This document shows, piece after piece, positions 1 through 10,513 of a DNA stretch of 64,000 nt. Under the pieces are notes generated by a model. The model worked only from the letters and a program-made list of their open reading frames with translations. It did not search any database and was not told where the DNA came from. Position 1 is the first letter of the stretch; the number at the start of each line of letters is the position of its first letter. A program made the position numbers and the translations under genes. The stretch comes from Bemisia tabaci (lineage: Eukaryota > Arthropoda > Insecta > Hemiptera > Aleyrodidae), in NCBI RefSeq assembly GCF_918797505.1, contig NC_092793.1:79791912-79855911 (forward strand), written 5' to 3'.

Positions 1-180
1 AACACGAGGACACCCTTGGTTCAAAAATTGAATAATGATTGGAGGGAATATGACAAACTATTTGAATCTGCTAAAATAAATGTATTTCAATAGGAAATGC
101 CACCAAATGTCATCAGACGGTGCATTCTCTCACGTTCAATATAGTTTTATACTATTTCCTACGTCAACTCATGAAAAAAA
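1..180 (+). repeat. Dispersed repeat R1, copy cut by the window edge
   Basis: Matches, in the opposite orientation, the sequences near 2940-3440 and 61975-62440, and in the same orientation 56690-57175. Shared landmarks are a GACGTCA-like core next to a GGCGG or GACGG motif, then ATTTCC and AAACAC, then a stretch resembling TTCAAAAATTGAAT. Similarity is moderate, perhaps 70-80% by eye. Termini are not defined. Confidence 0.6.
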
Positions 181-299
181 AAATTATGAGAGAGCTCTTA
201 AGCTCAAAATCAGCTCTTCAAGCACTCTGATATGGAGCGATAAAAAACATTGCGTGAAAATTATCCTTGTACATTAAAAATGAACTATTCTGGATAGCG

Positions 300-480
300 T
301 CCCTTCGCAAAAATGAGTAAATTTATGCAAAAACTATCTCAGGTTCTTGCTTGACAAATAATGGTCCGTGAAAATAGTACTGATAAATTATTCTGGACAA
401 TTTGAGCTCATAGATTTGTAGCCTTTTTGGGCCCTAAGAGCTCCGTAACCCAACCTGCAAAATTATCGACTTATCCATAC
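300..480 (+). repeat. Dispersed repeat R2, similar to 63190-63410
   Basis: Shares ordered blocks with the reverse complement of 63190-63410: AAAAATGAGTAAATTTATGC, a TTCTGGACAATTTGA-like block, CCTTTTTGGG and CTAAGAGCTCC. Identity is about 70% by eye. Its order relative to R1 is not the same at the two places, so this is a dispersed family and not an extension of the inverted duplication. Confidence 0.5.
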
Positions 481-735
481 TGTCATGCCAAGGGAAAACG
501 CCGCATGAACTTCCAAGATTTGCCAAATTTTTCCGGATCAAACATGAATTATCGAGGAGCGCTATGTATATTTTTCCTTGAAATTTTCAGGTATTATTGA
601 TCAAATTTTGATTAAAACCGTCTGAAAAAACAGAAAAAAATATTCTCCATTTTCCTAGTAGTTTTGCTTTTATTGAAGGAAATACGGCAACGTCGCAACG
701 TCTAAAGGCTCATACGACGTTTTACCTCAGCTCGG
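479..735 (+). mobile_element. Foldback MITE of the CTGCCGTGCTAAGG family
   Basis: The 5' end CTGTCATGCCAAGGGAAAAC and the 3' end, whose complement reads CTGCCGAGCTGAGGTAAAAC, form the inverted ends of the family also seen at 26323 and 37383. The interior carries the family landmark TTTTTCCTTGAAATTTTCAG. The outer boundary of the left inverted arm (681) falls inside this element. The right arm contains only its last ~50 bp. Confidence 0.65.
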
Positions 736-1319
736 CAGTATATGTATTGGTACTCCAAAGGAAAGTATATTTTATTCTCCAAAAACAGAGACCGTGGCAA
801 CGTCTGAGTCGAAGCGAGAAAGAATTCAAATTATTCGAGCATAGGTGTATTAAAATATTTAATCTCTTGCTCCATTCATGGAGCCCTGTATCTTTATCTT
901 TTTATATTTTGTTCGCGTTATGAAAAACTCCCTCGCCCCCCCGGTCCGGGCCGGAGTCGGCTTTGTGCGTTGAAATAAGCGCGTAAGAGTGAATGGAAAC
1001 CGATGAGAAATGAATTTCATACTTGTCGGTCGGCCGCAGCCCCCGCCCCCGCCCCGACGGAAAAAACAAACTTGGTCGGTGGGGGATAGTTCTGGCCCTG
1101 GCCGGTTGCCAACCCCCTCTCACCCCTCCCTCCGTCCTCCTGGGGAAAATGTTTGGATTGAGAACGGGGCTCCGGGGTGATATATGAACGCGTGGATGAT
1201 TACGGACTTGAATTTTGGTGTCGAGCGAGAAACTTTTTCCTCTGCCAGAGCATCGGTGACGATTAATTTGGATCCGCAGTGAAACTCATCCAGAATCGAT
1301 GGTTCATTGAATTATCAAG

Positions 1320-1847
1320 TAGGTAAATCATAGGGGGGCTTAGGGGGCGCGTCCCCCCTGTTCGCTTGAAAGAAGGAGGAAAAAAGCAGGAAGGAACGGA
1401 GGAATTTGGTAATCATTTATTTGAATTTGACTTGAACTGCATATTGGATGCTTTAAAGTTTGGATATGTTATGGGGGAAGTCCCCCGGATCCCCCTTCCG
1501 CGAAAGATGGAGGAAGAGAGGAAGGAAGTAGAAAGGAACGGAGGAAAGAGATGGAAATGAGCTTAAATTTGTTCAGTATTCATTTGAAATTGACTTGAAC
1601 TATGTATATTAGATGCTTCAAAGTTAGGAAAATGTAATGGGGGAAGACCCCCGGACCCCCCTTCCGCGAAAGATGGATGAAGAGAGGAAGAAAGGAGGAA
1701 GGAAAGAAGTTTAAACTTGTTCATCATCCATTTGAAATTGACTTGAATTATGCATATTAGATGCCTTAAAATTTCGAAAATATATTGGGGGGAGTCCCTC
1801 GGACCCCCCTCCTGCTCCCCGGTTCGAAGAGTCTGGATCCGCCAATG
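1320..1847 (+). repeat. Tandem repeat block with GGATCCGCCA end (left arm)
   Basis: About three imperfect units of roughly 150-157 bp. Each carries a GGGGGAAGTCCCCCGGA block, a purine-rich GGAGGAAGAGAGGAAG block and a TTGAAATTGACTTGAACT block. The block ends with CTGGATCCGCCAATG, which resembles the terminal GGCGGATCCAG motif common at the ends of arthropod hAT-like elements. The other end is not clear. The right-arm copy is 58085-58633. Confidence 0.6.
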
Positions 1848-1907
1848 ACGTAAAAATAAAAGAGAAGCTCGAACTTTTATTATTTTGCAGTTCTTCTCAT
1901 CACACTA

Positions 1908-2287
1908 CACGGTGAAAAAAACCTCGTGCGTGGGACCCGAAGTTTAGGTCATCAGGATCTCTGAAGTTTTCAGATTAAGCATCTGAACACTTTAGGTCTA
2001 GCTGTCGAGGTTCAGATCACACATCTGAAACTTCAGTTCCCACATCTGAAACTTCAGTTCCCACATCTGAAGTACTTCAGATGTGAGAACCGAAGGTTTT
2101 CGGTTGTGAGAGTCGAAGTTTTTCAGATGTGAAAACCGAAATACTTCAGATGTAAGAACTGAAGTTCCAGATGTGTGATCCGAACCTCGACAGCTAGACC
2201 TAAAGTGTTTAGATGCTCAATCTGAAAACTTCAGAGATCCATATGACCTAAACTTCGGGTCCCACGCACGAGGTTTTTTTCTCCGCG
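1908..2287 (+). mobile_element. 380-bp foldback element, present only in the left arm
   Basis: The ends CACGGTGAAAAAAACCTCG and (complement) CGCGGAGAAAAAAACCTCG form long inverted repeats that extend inward through GTGCGTGGGACC. The centre repeats a CACATCTGAAACTTCAG-like motif several times in both orientations, so the whole element can fold into a hairpin. The right arm keeps the uninterrupted site near 58032 (CACACTAAAATTC in complement), which proves insertion after duplication or on one haplotype only. A TA at 1906-1907 is the left target base pair. The right copy is imperfect (one base appears lost). Confidence 0.85.
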
Positions 2288-2939
2288 AAAATTCAAAATT
2301 TAATACATACATACGAGTCGCTGTAAAGTTATTAAAATACCAAGGACAAATATTTATGACTTTCCTAGAAAATGAACATTTGATGCCAGGAATTCGGCAA
2401 CTATCGAATGTTCGCATTTTTTCTTAGCTCGGCACTAAGTCAAGGACTAAGAATACGACCCTAGAACTGCTTTTTCGGTTGTTAATGGGGAGGAGCGGCA
2501 GCAGCGGGACAGGGATTGGGAGTTGGGGACTGCGGAGTGGGGTCCGGGTGAAAACGGGACTGACAGCCAGACACAAAAGGAATCAAACGTCGGGCAGGAG
2601 CCGGGGGCTGGAGCTCGTCATTTCGACGGACACGCCGCGGCGGCCGCATGAGAAGAAAGCCCCGGAAAAAAAGCACAGAGAAATAAATGTTTGGAGGATA
2701 ATCATTCATAAACATCGCTCCAGCCAACGCCGCCGCGCCGCAACGCGGGCTACGTCACGTCGTCACGTCTTCAGACGTCACGTGCGCCGGAGCTCCGTCT
2801 CGGACGAGTCATCCACGTTACCGCTCCGTCGATGGCCGGATCCCCCTTTCAGAGATGAACAGGACTTAAGTTCCTTCGGAGGGATACTGGACGAAGGAAC
2901 GTGATTTCGCTCTAGGGTTGCACAAAGACTTCAATAGTG
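2288..2939. other. GC-rich stretch without a supportable gene (left arm)
   Basis: 2479-2904 is open on the plus strand (141 codons) and partly on the minus strand. It is GC-rich and CpG-rich, with Arg/Ser-rich translations and no recognisable domain. The right-arm copy (57440-57832) breaks the same frame with a MITE, and both strands stay open, which argues for composition and not coding. A CpG-rich regulatory segment is possible. 2290-2440 contains a fragment of the CTGCCGTGCTAAGG family. Confidence 0.4.
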
Positions 2940-3440
2940 GAGAAGTTGCACGCAAATTTTTTATTGCCCCGGTTCCATTTCGCAGTATTTTTTTAACTTT
3001 ATTTCTGCAATGGGAAATAGTCTAAAAAATGATTTGAAAGTGAGAAAATGCAGCGGCTAGTGACGTCATCCGGCGGCATTTCCCATTTAAACACATGATT
3101 TTTAGCAGGTTAGATCATTTTGTTATTCCTCCTTCAAAAATTCATCAATTTATGAACCAAGAGTATCTCGAGCTCAGTTCACTCAGGAGTTTCCACTTGA
3201 ACATAAAATTCATCAAATTTCATGACACCTGCAAATTCTCCATTCATTTTTATACAAAAAATACCTGAGAAATTTTTGGTCCAGAATTTTTCTGATTTTC
3301 GCATGAGATCTGAAGAACAATTAGTGAAATTTTCAGTTAGAGGTGTCCAAGATTCTCTGACGATGTGGAATAAACAACGCCTTTGGTTAATGAGGTGTGA
3401 CCCGCATTCCAATTCGTGGATATCCTCAGACTGCTGCTCA
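2940..3440 (-). repeat. Dispersed repeat R1 (left arm copy)
   Basis: Contains the R1 landmarks in minus orientation: AGTGACGTCATCCGGCGGCA, then ATTTCCCATTTAAACAC, then CACCTGCAAATTCTCC. The right-arm partner is 56690-57175, and a further copy lies at 61975-62440. Confidence 0.65.
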
Positions 3441-3650
3441 TGATATAAAATAAAGGCGAAATATCGGCCTACCTCTCCATCTTTGTAGGTAGGTATGCAA
3501 ATATTACTTCTGAGAGTCCAATTGGGTCTGATTTTGCATTTTCAAATGATTTAGGGCGTGGGGCGTTTTTAGCTCCGATTTACAACTTTTGCGAGTAACT
3601 TGCCCCCCCTCCTTCTTTTTCTGTGTTCCGTGCCCAGGCATTTTTATTTG

Positions 3651-3655
3651 CTAAT
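3651..3655 (+). promoter_or_regulatory. Branch-point-like CTAAT upstream of the candidate microexon
   Basis: CTAAT lies 36 nt upstream of the AG acceptor at 3689-3690, followed by a pyrimidine tract with only a few purines. CTAAT is the typical insect branch-point core. The motif is preserved in the right arm (complement near 56467-56471). Confidence 0.4.
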
Positions 3656-3690
3656 AATAACATTTTTCTATCTTTCTTCTTTTTTTTCAG

Positions 3691-3723
3691 ATGCAGTTCA
3701 TGCGCTGTTTTGATCTTCTTTTG
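3691..3723 (+). CDS. Candidate 33-nt microexon (left arm)
   Basis: A long pyrimidine run ending in TTTTTTTTCAG precedes ATGCAGTTCATGCGCTG..., and a strong donor GTGAGTCAG follows immediately at 3724. The 33 nt are a multiple of three. Frame 1 reads MQFMRCFDLLL, frame 2 reads CSSCAVLIFF plus partial codons at both ends, and frame 3 has a stop. Exon, acceptor and donor are unchanged in the right-arm copy, although the surrounding intron has changed. The size and perfect signals fit an alternatively used microexon inside a large gene on the plus strand. I do not recognise the peptide. A chance pairing of signals or a decoy exon remains possible, since no flanking exon of the same gene is identified. 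Confidence 0.4.
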
Positions 3724-3949
3724 GTGAGTCAGTATTTGAATCTACAATTTTCAAAAATCAACAATATTTTGGCGATACCTTTTTAAAATATTGTAATTTT
3801 TGGAGTCCTCTTTGAACTTATTCTCTATATCAATCTATTTTTTGTACAGCAGAAGATCCTACTTTTAATATAATTAGACGAAAGTCAAGCAACCCGCAGA
3901 TAATCAGTATAGTTTAATCGTTGACAAAATTCTTCACAAGAGGTTTAAT

Positions 3950-4497
3950 GGACCACTAGATAAGGTACGAATTTCAGCATTCTGATACATGTTTCTTAAC
4001 CAAAATTTTACGTAAAACACGATGCTCACAACGAAAATTACCGAAATTAACTCCTTACGAAGATATTTAATGATTCTTAATGCGTGAATTCAAACCACCC
4101 GCTCATGAAAACTCAATGCTCTACGTGATTCACATCGCGCGCTAAACGTTATCATGACAGTCTCTGCGATATAAAAATCTGGCAACCTCAATCTTGACGC
4201 TTTGGCTCAGTTATAGCAAATTGCTAATAGTTTGAACAACACATGATGGGAAATGAACATTGCTCGATTGAGAAGCTTGCTGAAACCGTTGTAGTGGGCG
4301 ATTTGACTCACGTAGAGTTTTGAGTTTCTTGTGAGCTGGCAGTTCAAATTCCTCGTAACCAATGTGAAATAAAAACGTTAATATCTTCGTTAGGAGTTGG
4401 TTTCCGTAATTTTCGTTGTGTGAATCGTTTTCTACGCTAAATTCTGGTTAAGAAACATGTATCAGATCGCTTAAATTCGTACCTTGTCTAATGGTCC
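3950..4497 (+). mobile_element. 548-bp foldback element, left arm only
   Basis: The two ends are inverted repeats (GGACCACTAGATAAGGTACG against complement GGACCATTAGACAAGGTACG) that extend inward through a TTCTTAACCA-like block. The right arm has the empty site near 56175 (AAACCTCTTG continuing directly into the GGCCCAATGGAGC complement). The two alleles differ by the element plus an AT dinucleotide, which suggests a 2-bp AT target duplication or terminal T/A bases. No coding capacity is seen. Confidence 0.85.
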
Positions 4498-4775
4498 ATT
4501 GGCCCAATGGAGCTACAATTTGTGAACAAGAACCACTATTTCTGGCTGTTGCTAGGACTCTGCAACTTACATTCTTTGCAATAAAATAACTGAAATCACG
4601 CCAAAAATTTAATTTACCAAGGTAATTTTCGACTTGAATTCATAGTTTATTGGAAGTAAAAATAGAACTTGTTTGGATGATCAGTTTTTATTCGCAAGGC
4701 AGAAAAAGTTGCACAATCTTATAGGGACATCCGAATGCTCTTGGTTTCTTTTTGGAAAACGCAATCCATTTATCA

Positions 4776-5723
4776 CAGTGGCGTGCGGTCCGGATAAGCA
4801 AGGCAAGCACTGCTTGCCCAAAGATTTCTAAAGAAAGAAGAAAATTACACCTATTAAATGTTTTACATTTTAGCAAATATAATTTATAAAATGCGTTCAG
4901 TAAGTAAATTGCATTAAAAACAGAAAGAGAGGGAGACAGAAATACGTATAGAGCCACCAAAGTAGGAAAGCAGAAGAGCGGATGGAGGTGGCGCAGCGCG
5001 CTGCGCGGCCTGAACACGGGCCAACTCATGCGCTGGAGAATCGCTTGCGACCAGCTGAGCGGAGCGCCACTGCTCGGCGGCGGAATCAAGGCAGGCGGGG
5101 CGCGCGGTACGTTCCGAGTCCGAGCCCTTCGCTGCGCGATCGCAGCTCGCTTCTCTTGGCCATCTCTTGGCACGTCGTCACCGCAGCGCGCTGCTTCTGC
5201 CTCCGATGCGCTATCTTGTTCCCTCTTTCCGTCGCGGTTGTAATTGCTCCTCCGGAGCAAATGCCATTATATTCTATAAAAGTTCGCTCACTTGGATCTA
5301 ATTGGTGATGAATTAAACAATTCTCAATCATGTTTTAATGCAGAAAGCCTTTTTTTGGGGGAAATTTAAGTAACTCAAAAAATTCTAAATGCTGTAGAAT
5401 AAAGACTATAATACCTCAAATAAGTGGCAAAATTAGGAGTTATGAGTAAGGAGCCGTCCTCCAATGCTCAATAACATTCGAAACAAGTTGAGTAAACGAA
5501 ATCATAAATAAGAGAGAAAAAAATAAAAATACAGTTTTTCAAGACGTTACGTTCCATCAGATTTCATCCGAAAAATAGAGCAAATAGAGTAAAATTTTGA
5601 GAATTTTCTAGGGAGGCTAGGGGGAGGGGGAAGGGAAAGAGGCTACGTTAACAACCCCCCCCCCCCCCCCCGGATGGCGAACGCTAGAGCTTGCCTTGTC
5701 ACTGAACCCACCGCACGCCACTG
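4776..5723 (+). mobile_element. 948-bp non-autonomous hAT-like element, left arm only
   Basis: Ends CAGTGGCGTGCGG and CCGCACGCCACTG are terminal inverted repeats, followed inward by a GCTTGCC motif typical of many hAT elements. It is flanked by ATTTATCA (4768-4775) and GAATATCA (5724-5731), an 8-bp duplication with five of eight bases retained. The right arm keeps the uninterrupted target near 55665-55685. The interior is GC-rich, with a 17-base C run at 5655-5671. The longest frames run across the element border or overlap on both strands, so no transposase is present. Confidence 0.85.
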
Positions 5724-5731
5724 GAATATCA

Positions 5732-6765
5732 ATCGATTCTTTCTCGTGTGAAAGGGGATCCGATTCGACCGAGGAAAAGTCAAGTATGAAACCTAAACAC
5801 TCGGCTGCTTCTCTTGAACTATGTCTTCGGCACACGTAGCTAGGATTTTCTCCGAATGAGGTGCCATAAAGTTGGACGTGAGGTCGGAGACGGGTGTGAA
5901 ATCGCTGAAATCGAGACGGAGACCCAACGCAAGGGCGGAGGCTCCGATGTCGCGCGCCCGGGTTAGCGATTTCGATGCGATACTTCAAGACATCGATTTC
6001 ATGGCTTCAGAAAATCAGCCAATGTCGTATCCCAGTCAACTCTTCCGCGCCTTTTTTGGTTTAAGCCAATGAAAACTTGATTTCGATATAAAATATTTTT
6101 CTCTGTAGTAAGTGACCTCTTTGATTTTCACTAAGCAACGTGTGTTCCTTGCCTTGATAGGGCGAGAGTGACAAAAAACCACTGCGAGCAACTTTTGTGC
6201 AGCGCTCTCAAGCAGCTTTTATTATCATCACGGTTATTGAAGGTTAAGAAGGATCTTCAGCTTTTGCGCAATGCATGCTGGGCACGATTGATATATACTA
6301 CAATTTAACCATCAGGTGAATTATTTTAGAAAATGCTAAATCTCAGTCTGCAGATAAATCAATGAAGAATGTTTGTACCGAAAATCACTCCCAAAAATCC
6401 CAAAACAAAATCTAAAGTACTGCCTCCAGTTACTAACCATTGATATCGATACATTGAAATTGGTTGCAAAATGGGAACAGTACTTTTGACTTCATTTCAA
6501 GATTTTGGAAGATGATTTTTGGCAGAGCCATTCTTCAATGACGTATCTACAAACTGAAATTCAGACTTTTTCAAAATAATTCACCTAAAGGTTACAATTT
6601 GAGATATCAATCATACCCAGAATGCATTGCGCTAAAGCTGAAGCTCCACCTTAAATTTCCTCCTTAACATTGAGTCTCATGGAAGTATAGAGTTCTTTCA
6701 ATAACTTTTTCTTGGTTCTATCATGATGCGACTCGATGCGTTTTTCTTTAACTCGGCCCTCGCCA
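5732..6765. other. Left-arm stretch without identified gene
   Basis: Partner of about 54613-55670. 5872-6072 is open but its right-arm copy is frameshifted. 6240-6660 contains a degenerate inverted-repeat structure: ATTATTTTAGAAAATGCTAAA-like and AGGTGAATTATTTT-like blocks occur in opposite orientations around an ATCGATACATTGAAA-like centre. This suggests an old foldback element. Confidence 0.4.
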
Positions 6766-6976
6766 CACTGAAAAAAGAGTGAAGTTGATTCAACATTCTG
6801 GATGCGAAAGAAGTGTGCGAGAACTTACAAAATGCCAAATTAATTGCCGCAGCAGTCACTTTAGCAATGTCACGATGTAAAACTAACTGCCGTAGCGGGT
6901 AATTAAGCATTTCGTGAGTTCTCGCACACTTTTTTTACATTCAGTATGTTGAATCAACTTCACTTTTTTTTCGGTG
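6766..6976 (+). mobile_element. CACTGAAAAA foldback MITE (left arm)
   Basis: Begins CACTGAAAAAAGAGTGAAG and ends (complement) CACCGAAAAAAAAGTGAAG. Both arms continue inward through TTGATTCAACAT and GTGTGCGAGAACT. It is flanked on both sides by CA (6764-6765 and 6977-6978), a 2-bp target duplication. It is present in both inverted arms, so it predates their separation. Confidence 0.85.
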
Positions 6977-7558
6977 CATTTACAATAAATTAAGTACGTT
7001 CATTCCCTTCAATTAAATCGTAAAGATTGATTCCGCATCACCAGTGCCTGAATCTCATCTCCCAAGAGTTTCAAATTCGGCAACAGTCTTCGAAGGAGTG
7101 TTCAAGTATGTGCTGAAATCATCGGACGATCGCTTGCGACCCATCAATCTAATTGCATCGTGAAAAAGCGAGTTTATATTGGACGAGCGCTGCCGAATCA
7201 ACGCGGAAATATACTTCATTTTTAATATCACTGAGAGCCATGAGAAATCTGGAGGAGTTTCCTGTGAGGCGGCAACCTGGCAGGAATTCGAACGAGCTTT
7301 AAACTTTGACGGCTCATCCGCAGCTAATCAGAGCCGAGGGTCTTGATCGGACGATGATGGCGTGGCCGATACCAACGACGGCCGAAAACAAAGATTGACG
7401 ACCCTCTCAACGACGACTCGCCGCTTTTGACCCGTTGTCCGTTGCGCCGTTGCGCAGGCGCAGTTTCCTCGGAACTCCGGTGATTGTGGGTTCAGTCGGA
7501 TTGAGCATAGTCAGACTTCGGGTACATTCAGTGGACGAAAATTTAAAATAGGGGACTG

Positions 7559-7954
7559 TTGGTCTACATTTTGCAATTCGGAACTATAATATCTGGCTCA
7601 TTTTCAAAAACACTTATGAAACATAGGGAAACAGATGGTACATATCGACGGTGTAAGTCGGCAATCACATAACTAGGTTTGCGACGTCGCAGACTTCCTA
7701 TCACACTTTATTTTAAACGGAAAACTACTCAACGGTAATTCTTTAAAACTATCTTGATTTGTCTTCTCTGTGCGAAGAAAATTCTGCATAAATTTCAAGG
7801 AATGATGTCAATTTGTTCTCCTTTAAAAAAATAACACAGTGGCGGAGATTTTCAGACACCGCAAACGAATTATGTAATTGCCGACTTCCACCATTGATAT
7901 GTTGTTTCCAAACGGAGCCAGAAATTATAGTTCCTAATCGCAAAATGTAATCCA
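7559..7954 (+). mobile_element. TTGGTCTACATTTTGCAAT foldback element (left arm)
   Basis: Starts TTGGTCTACATTTTGCAATT. It ends with the complement of TGGATTACATTTTGCGATTA. Inward it continues through a GGAACTATAATATCTGGCTC-like block in both arms. The interior shares TTTGCGACGTCGCAGACTTCC and ACCGCAAACGA-like blocks with 12280-12540 and 13180-13260. It is related to the shorter family at 39876 and 44504. Confidence 0.65.
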
Positions 7955-8611
7955 TTTCAGGGTGAAAAAGTGAAAAAATCAAGTTCATCATTTTCCCTGG
8001 AAATTGTGTTTTCTTGATTCCGGACGATTTCTGGGATCTGAAAACGTGTATGGTCTCAATATTTTTGGAAATTTTTCTTTCACACCGTTTTTCCTATTCA
8101 AATTTTTGCTATTTTTGATGGTAGTCAACGTCTGACAGTCGTGAGTTTTGAAACTAAATACACCCGGTCAAGAGCTCCTCTCAATACAATGCTTGACATT
8201 TTTTTGACAGTAATTTTTACTGAAAGTCAACAACGAAGGTTTTCTGAAAAGTAACATAACTAGTATGTTACCTTTCCCGTAAATATGTTTCACAAGTGTT
8301 TTCGAACAGTTCTCGTATTTTTCTCAGGCTCCATGTTAATGGTCCGTTTTGATAGGTCGTGACTTACGCAAGTCACAAGAATTTCGCAGGATCATGCAAC
8401 AAGGAACGTGCGCACAGCAAGTGCCCATCGGCACGGCACTACGTTCGCGTTCTTGTGTTTTCCTCTTTATTACACGCCCGTTTTCCGACATAAATAACCC
8501 ACTCACACCACGCCACCCTAACATGTGTTACGAGCCGATAAAAGGAAAAATTTTAAGCAGACGTATTTAAAACCCTTATACGGAACACCGCTGCCACATT
8601 TAGCTCCAAAT

Positions 8612-9226
8612 GGGCCTGTTGCAAACTTTTGCTAGAGCAAAAATAAGAGTTGTTTCTTGTAGATAATGCCTCAAAAATCACGATGAGCGCATCGGCAAAG
8701 TCTGAAATGCACTCATAACTTCACAATCTGCGTAAGAAATTTGCGTTTTTTTAAGCTTCCCGCTTCAAAAACGATACTACGGCGTAGGTGAACATTTTGT
8801 TAGAGGAGTCGCTCCATCGTCGGCGATATTCATCATGGCCGACGCTTGCACGCAGTTCCGCGCGTAATTCAAGGAGAGTTCAAGGTCAATCCATTCGGGC
8901 GTGGAAAATATGAACGTTAACACACCGATTGTTATCTGGTCTAATCCAGTTCAGGTGTTATCTCGTCCCATCAAACGTGTTTTGGCGGATTGGCGTCGGC
9001 TATGATTATTATTGCCGACGATGGAACGACTCCTCTTACAAAATGTTCACCTGTGCCGTAGTATCGTTTTTGAAGCGGGAAGCTCAAAAAACCGCAAATT
9101 TCTTACGCAGATTGTGAAGTTATGAGTGCATTTCAGAGTTTGCCGATGCGCTCATCGTGATTTTTGAGGCATTATCTATAAGAAACAACTCTTAGTTTTG
9201 CTCTAGCAAAAGTTTGCAACAGGCCC
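8612..9226 (+). mobile_element. 615-bp foldback element GGGCCTGTTGCAAAC, left arm only
   Basis: Two arms of about 220 bp in opposite orientation, from GGGCCTGTTGCAAACTTTTG at the start to its complement at 9207-9226, converge on a short centre that includes GCCGACGATGGA-like sequence. The right arm has the empty site at about 52774 (TTTGAATTTGGAGC), so the insertion is arm-specific. The two alleles differ by the element plus AT. Other copies: 26686-27275 (3' truncated, itself carrying a hAT MITE) and 33334-33655 (internally deleted). Confidence 0.9.
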
Positions 9227-10513
9227 ATTCAAAGCTCTCAGAGGGTTGATGAAAATAGTCCCACTCACTCTTTGAACATCCCCCTCCTTTTCAAAGTAAC
9301 GTGTTTTCTTCCTGGTTTACTTTCTTTCTCTATGGCGTTAGCATCACAATCTTTCCATCTTTCTCGTCCCCTCTGCAGTGATGTGCTCATAATTTTAAAG
9401 TCGATCATTCATAAAATTAGAAAGTGCTCATAGCCCAGCAAAAGTTTATCCAATTTTTTTGGAGGATTTTAACCCACGAAAAATAAGTTTAGACTATCCT
9501 ATTTTGAGCTTTCATTCAAATGCGCATCGTCGAAAAATCCAAAATGGCGTCCAAAAATGTCCGCAAGACTGACGACCCCTTACCGCGGTTATGTCTTTTG
9601 AAGCTGTGCATTGATAGCGGGCACATGAACCATACGTGTAAAAGCGGTGATAGAGAGATATTTTTAGACGCCATTTTGGTTTTTTCGGTGATGCACACTT
9701 TAATGGAAGCTCAAAATATGAAAGTCTGGACTCATTTTTCGTGGGTTAGTATGCTTCAAAAAATTCGGGAAAATTTCTATAAGCTATGGGCTTTCTCTAA
9801 TTTTTTCATAAATGATAGACTTTAAATTTAATGAACAATTCATCGCAAAAGGGGCGAGAAAGGTGGAAATATTGTGATGATGACTGGTTTGGGGCAAAAA
9901 ACTTGGATCTGCACTTTCAATTTGATGTTTCTTGGACTAAGGAACGCAACTCAATTCCAAGGTTGCAAAATTGACTAAAATAACTCAATTCTTTACAAGA
10001 ATGTACTCATGCAATTTTTGTAAAAAAAAAAAAATTGTGTATTCCTTGCATGAGATCCGGAGAAGATCTGTGCAATTTTTAATTAGAAGTGCCCATGATT
10101 TTTTCTGATAAAAACGGAATTAGCGAGAGAAAACCGAGCAACGTAGAATTTAGTTACATCCTTTCGTGAAGGAAAGGACGAGTTTAGACGCTGAAGTGTT
10201 TCCCTCGTTTCAGCGTGGCAACTGAGGCACCGCCGCGCGCGCCGTGCGGGTAAAATAATAAGCGTAATATGCATGCATAATCTTTTGCGTGAGTGAGGAA
10301 GAGGAAGATGCCTTTGAACCCCATTCATCAATCCAAGCGTTTTGCTCGAGAACCCGCTCTTTTCAATGAGCTCCAACTACAAGATTGATATCCTGCACTT
10401 ATGTAAATCTACCCCCTTGTCCCAGCCCCCCGCCTCCTCACCACCCTCCCCTCCTCCCCCCTCCCTCGTATTTTCCGGTCCGATGTGAGGTCTCGCTTGC
10501 CGCCGCCGCGCAG
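9227..10513. other. Left-arm stretch, no gene recognised
   Basis: Partner of about 51489-52773. 9520-9825 is open for 101 codons and the right copy (52175-52480) is also open, with four amino-acid changes. The frame covers an inverted repeat (AAAATGGCGTC near 9541 and GACGCCATTTT near 9668, surrounded by CGAAAAA/TTTTTCG blocks), so this is a foldback repeat and not a gene. 10083-10376 is open on the minus strand in both arms but has no recognisable domain. Confidence 0.45.

Noticed and set aside
300..480. Apparent extension of the inverted duplication to 63190-63410
   Set aside because: Similarity is only about 70%, and the order relative to R1 is inconsistent, so it is a dispersed repeat.
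4688..5260. 190-codon minus-strand frame
   Set aside because: It crosses the border of the 4776-5723 hAT-like insertion into host DNA, and the plus strand is also open. The right arm lacks the insertion.
6088..6110. Acceptor-like TTTTTCTCTGTAG
   Set aside because: The tract is altered in the right arm, and a stop (TAA) follows at once.
9516..9825. 101-codon frame conserved in both arms
   Set aside because: It overlays an inverted repeat and is open on both strands. Conservation reflects the recent common origin of the arms.
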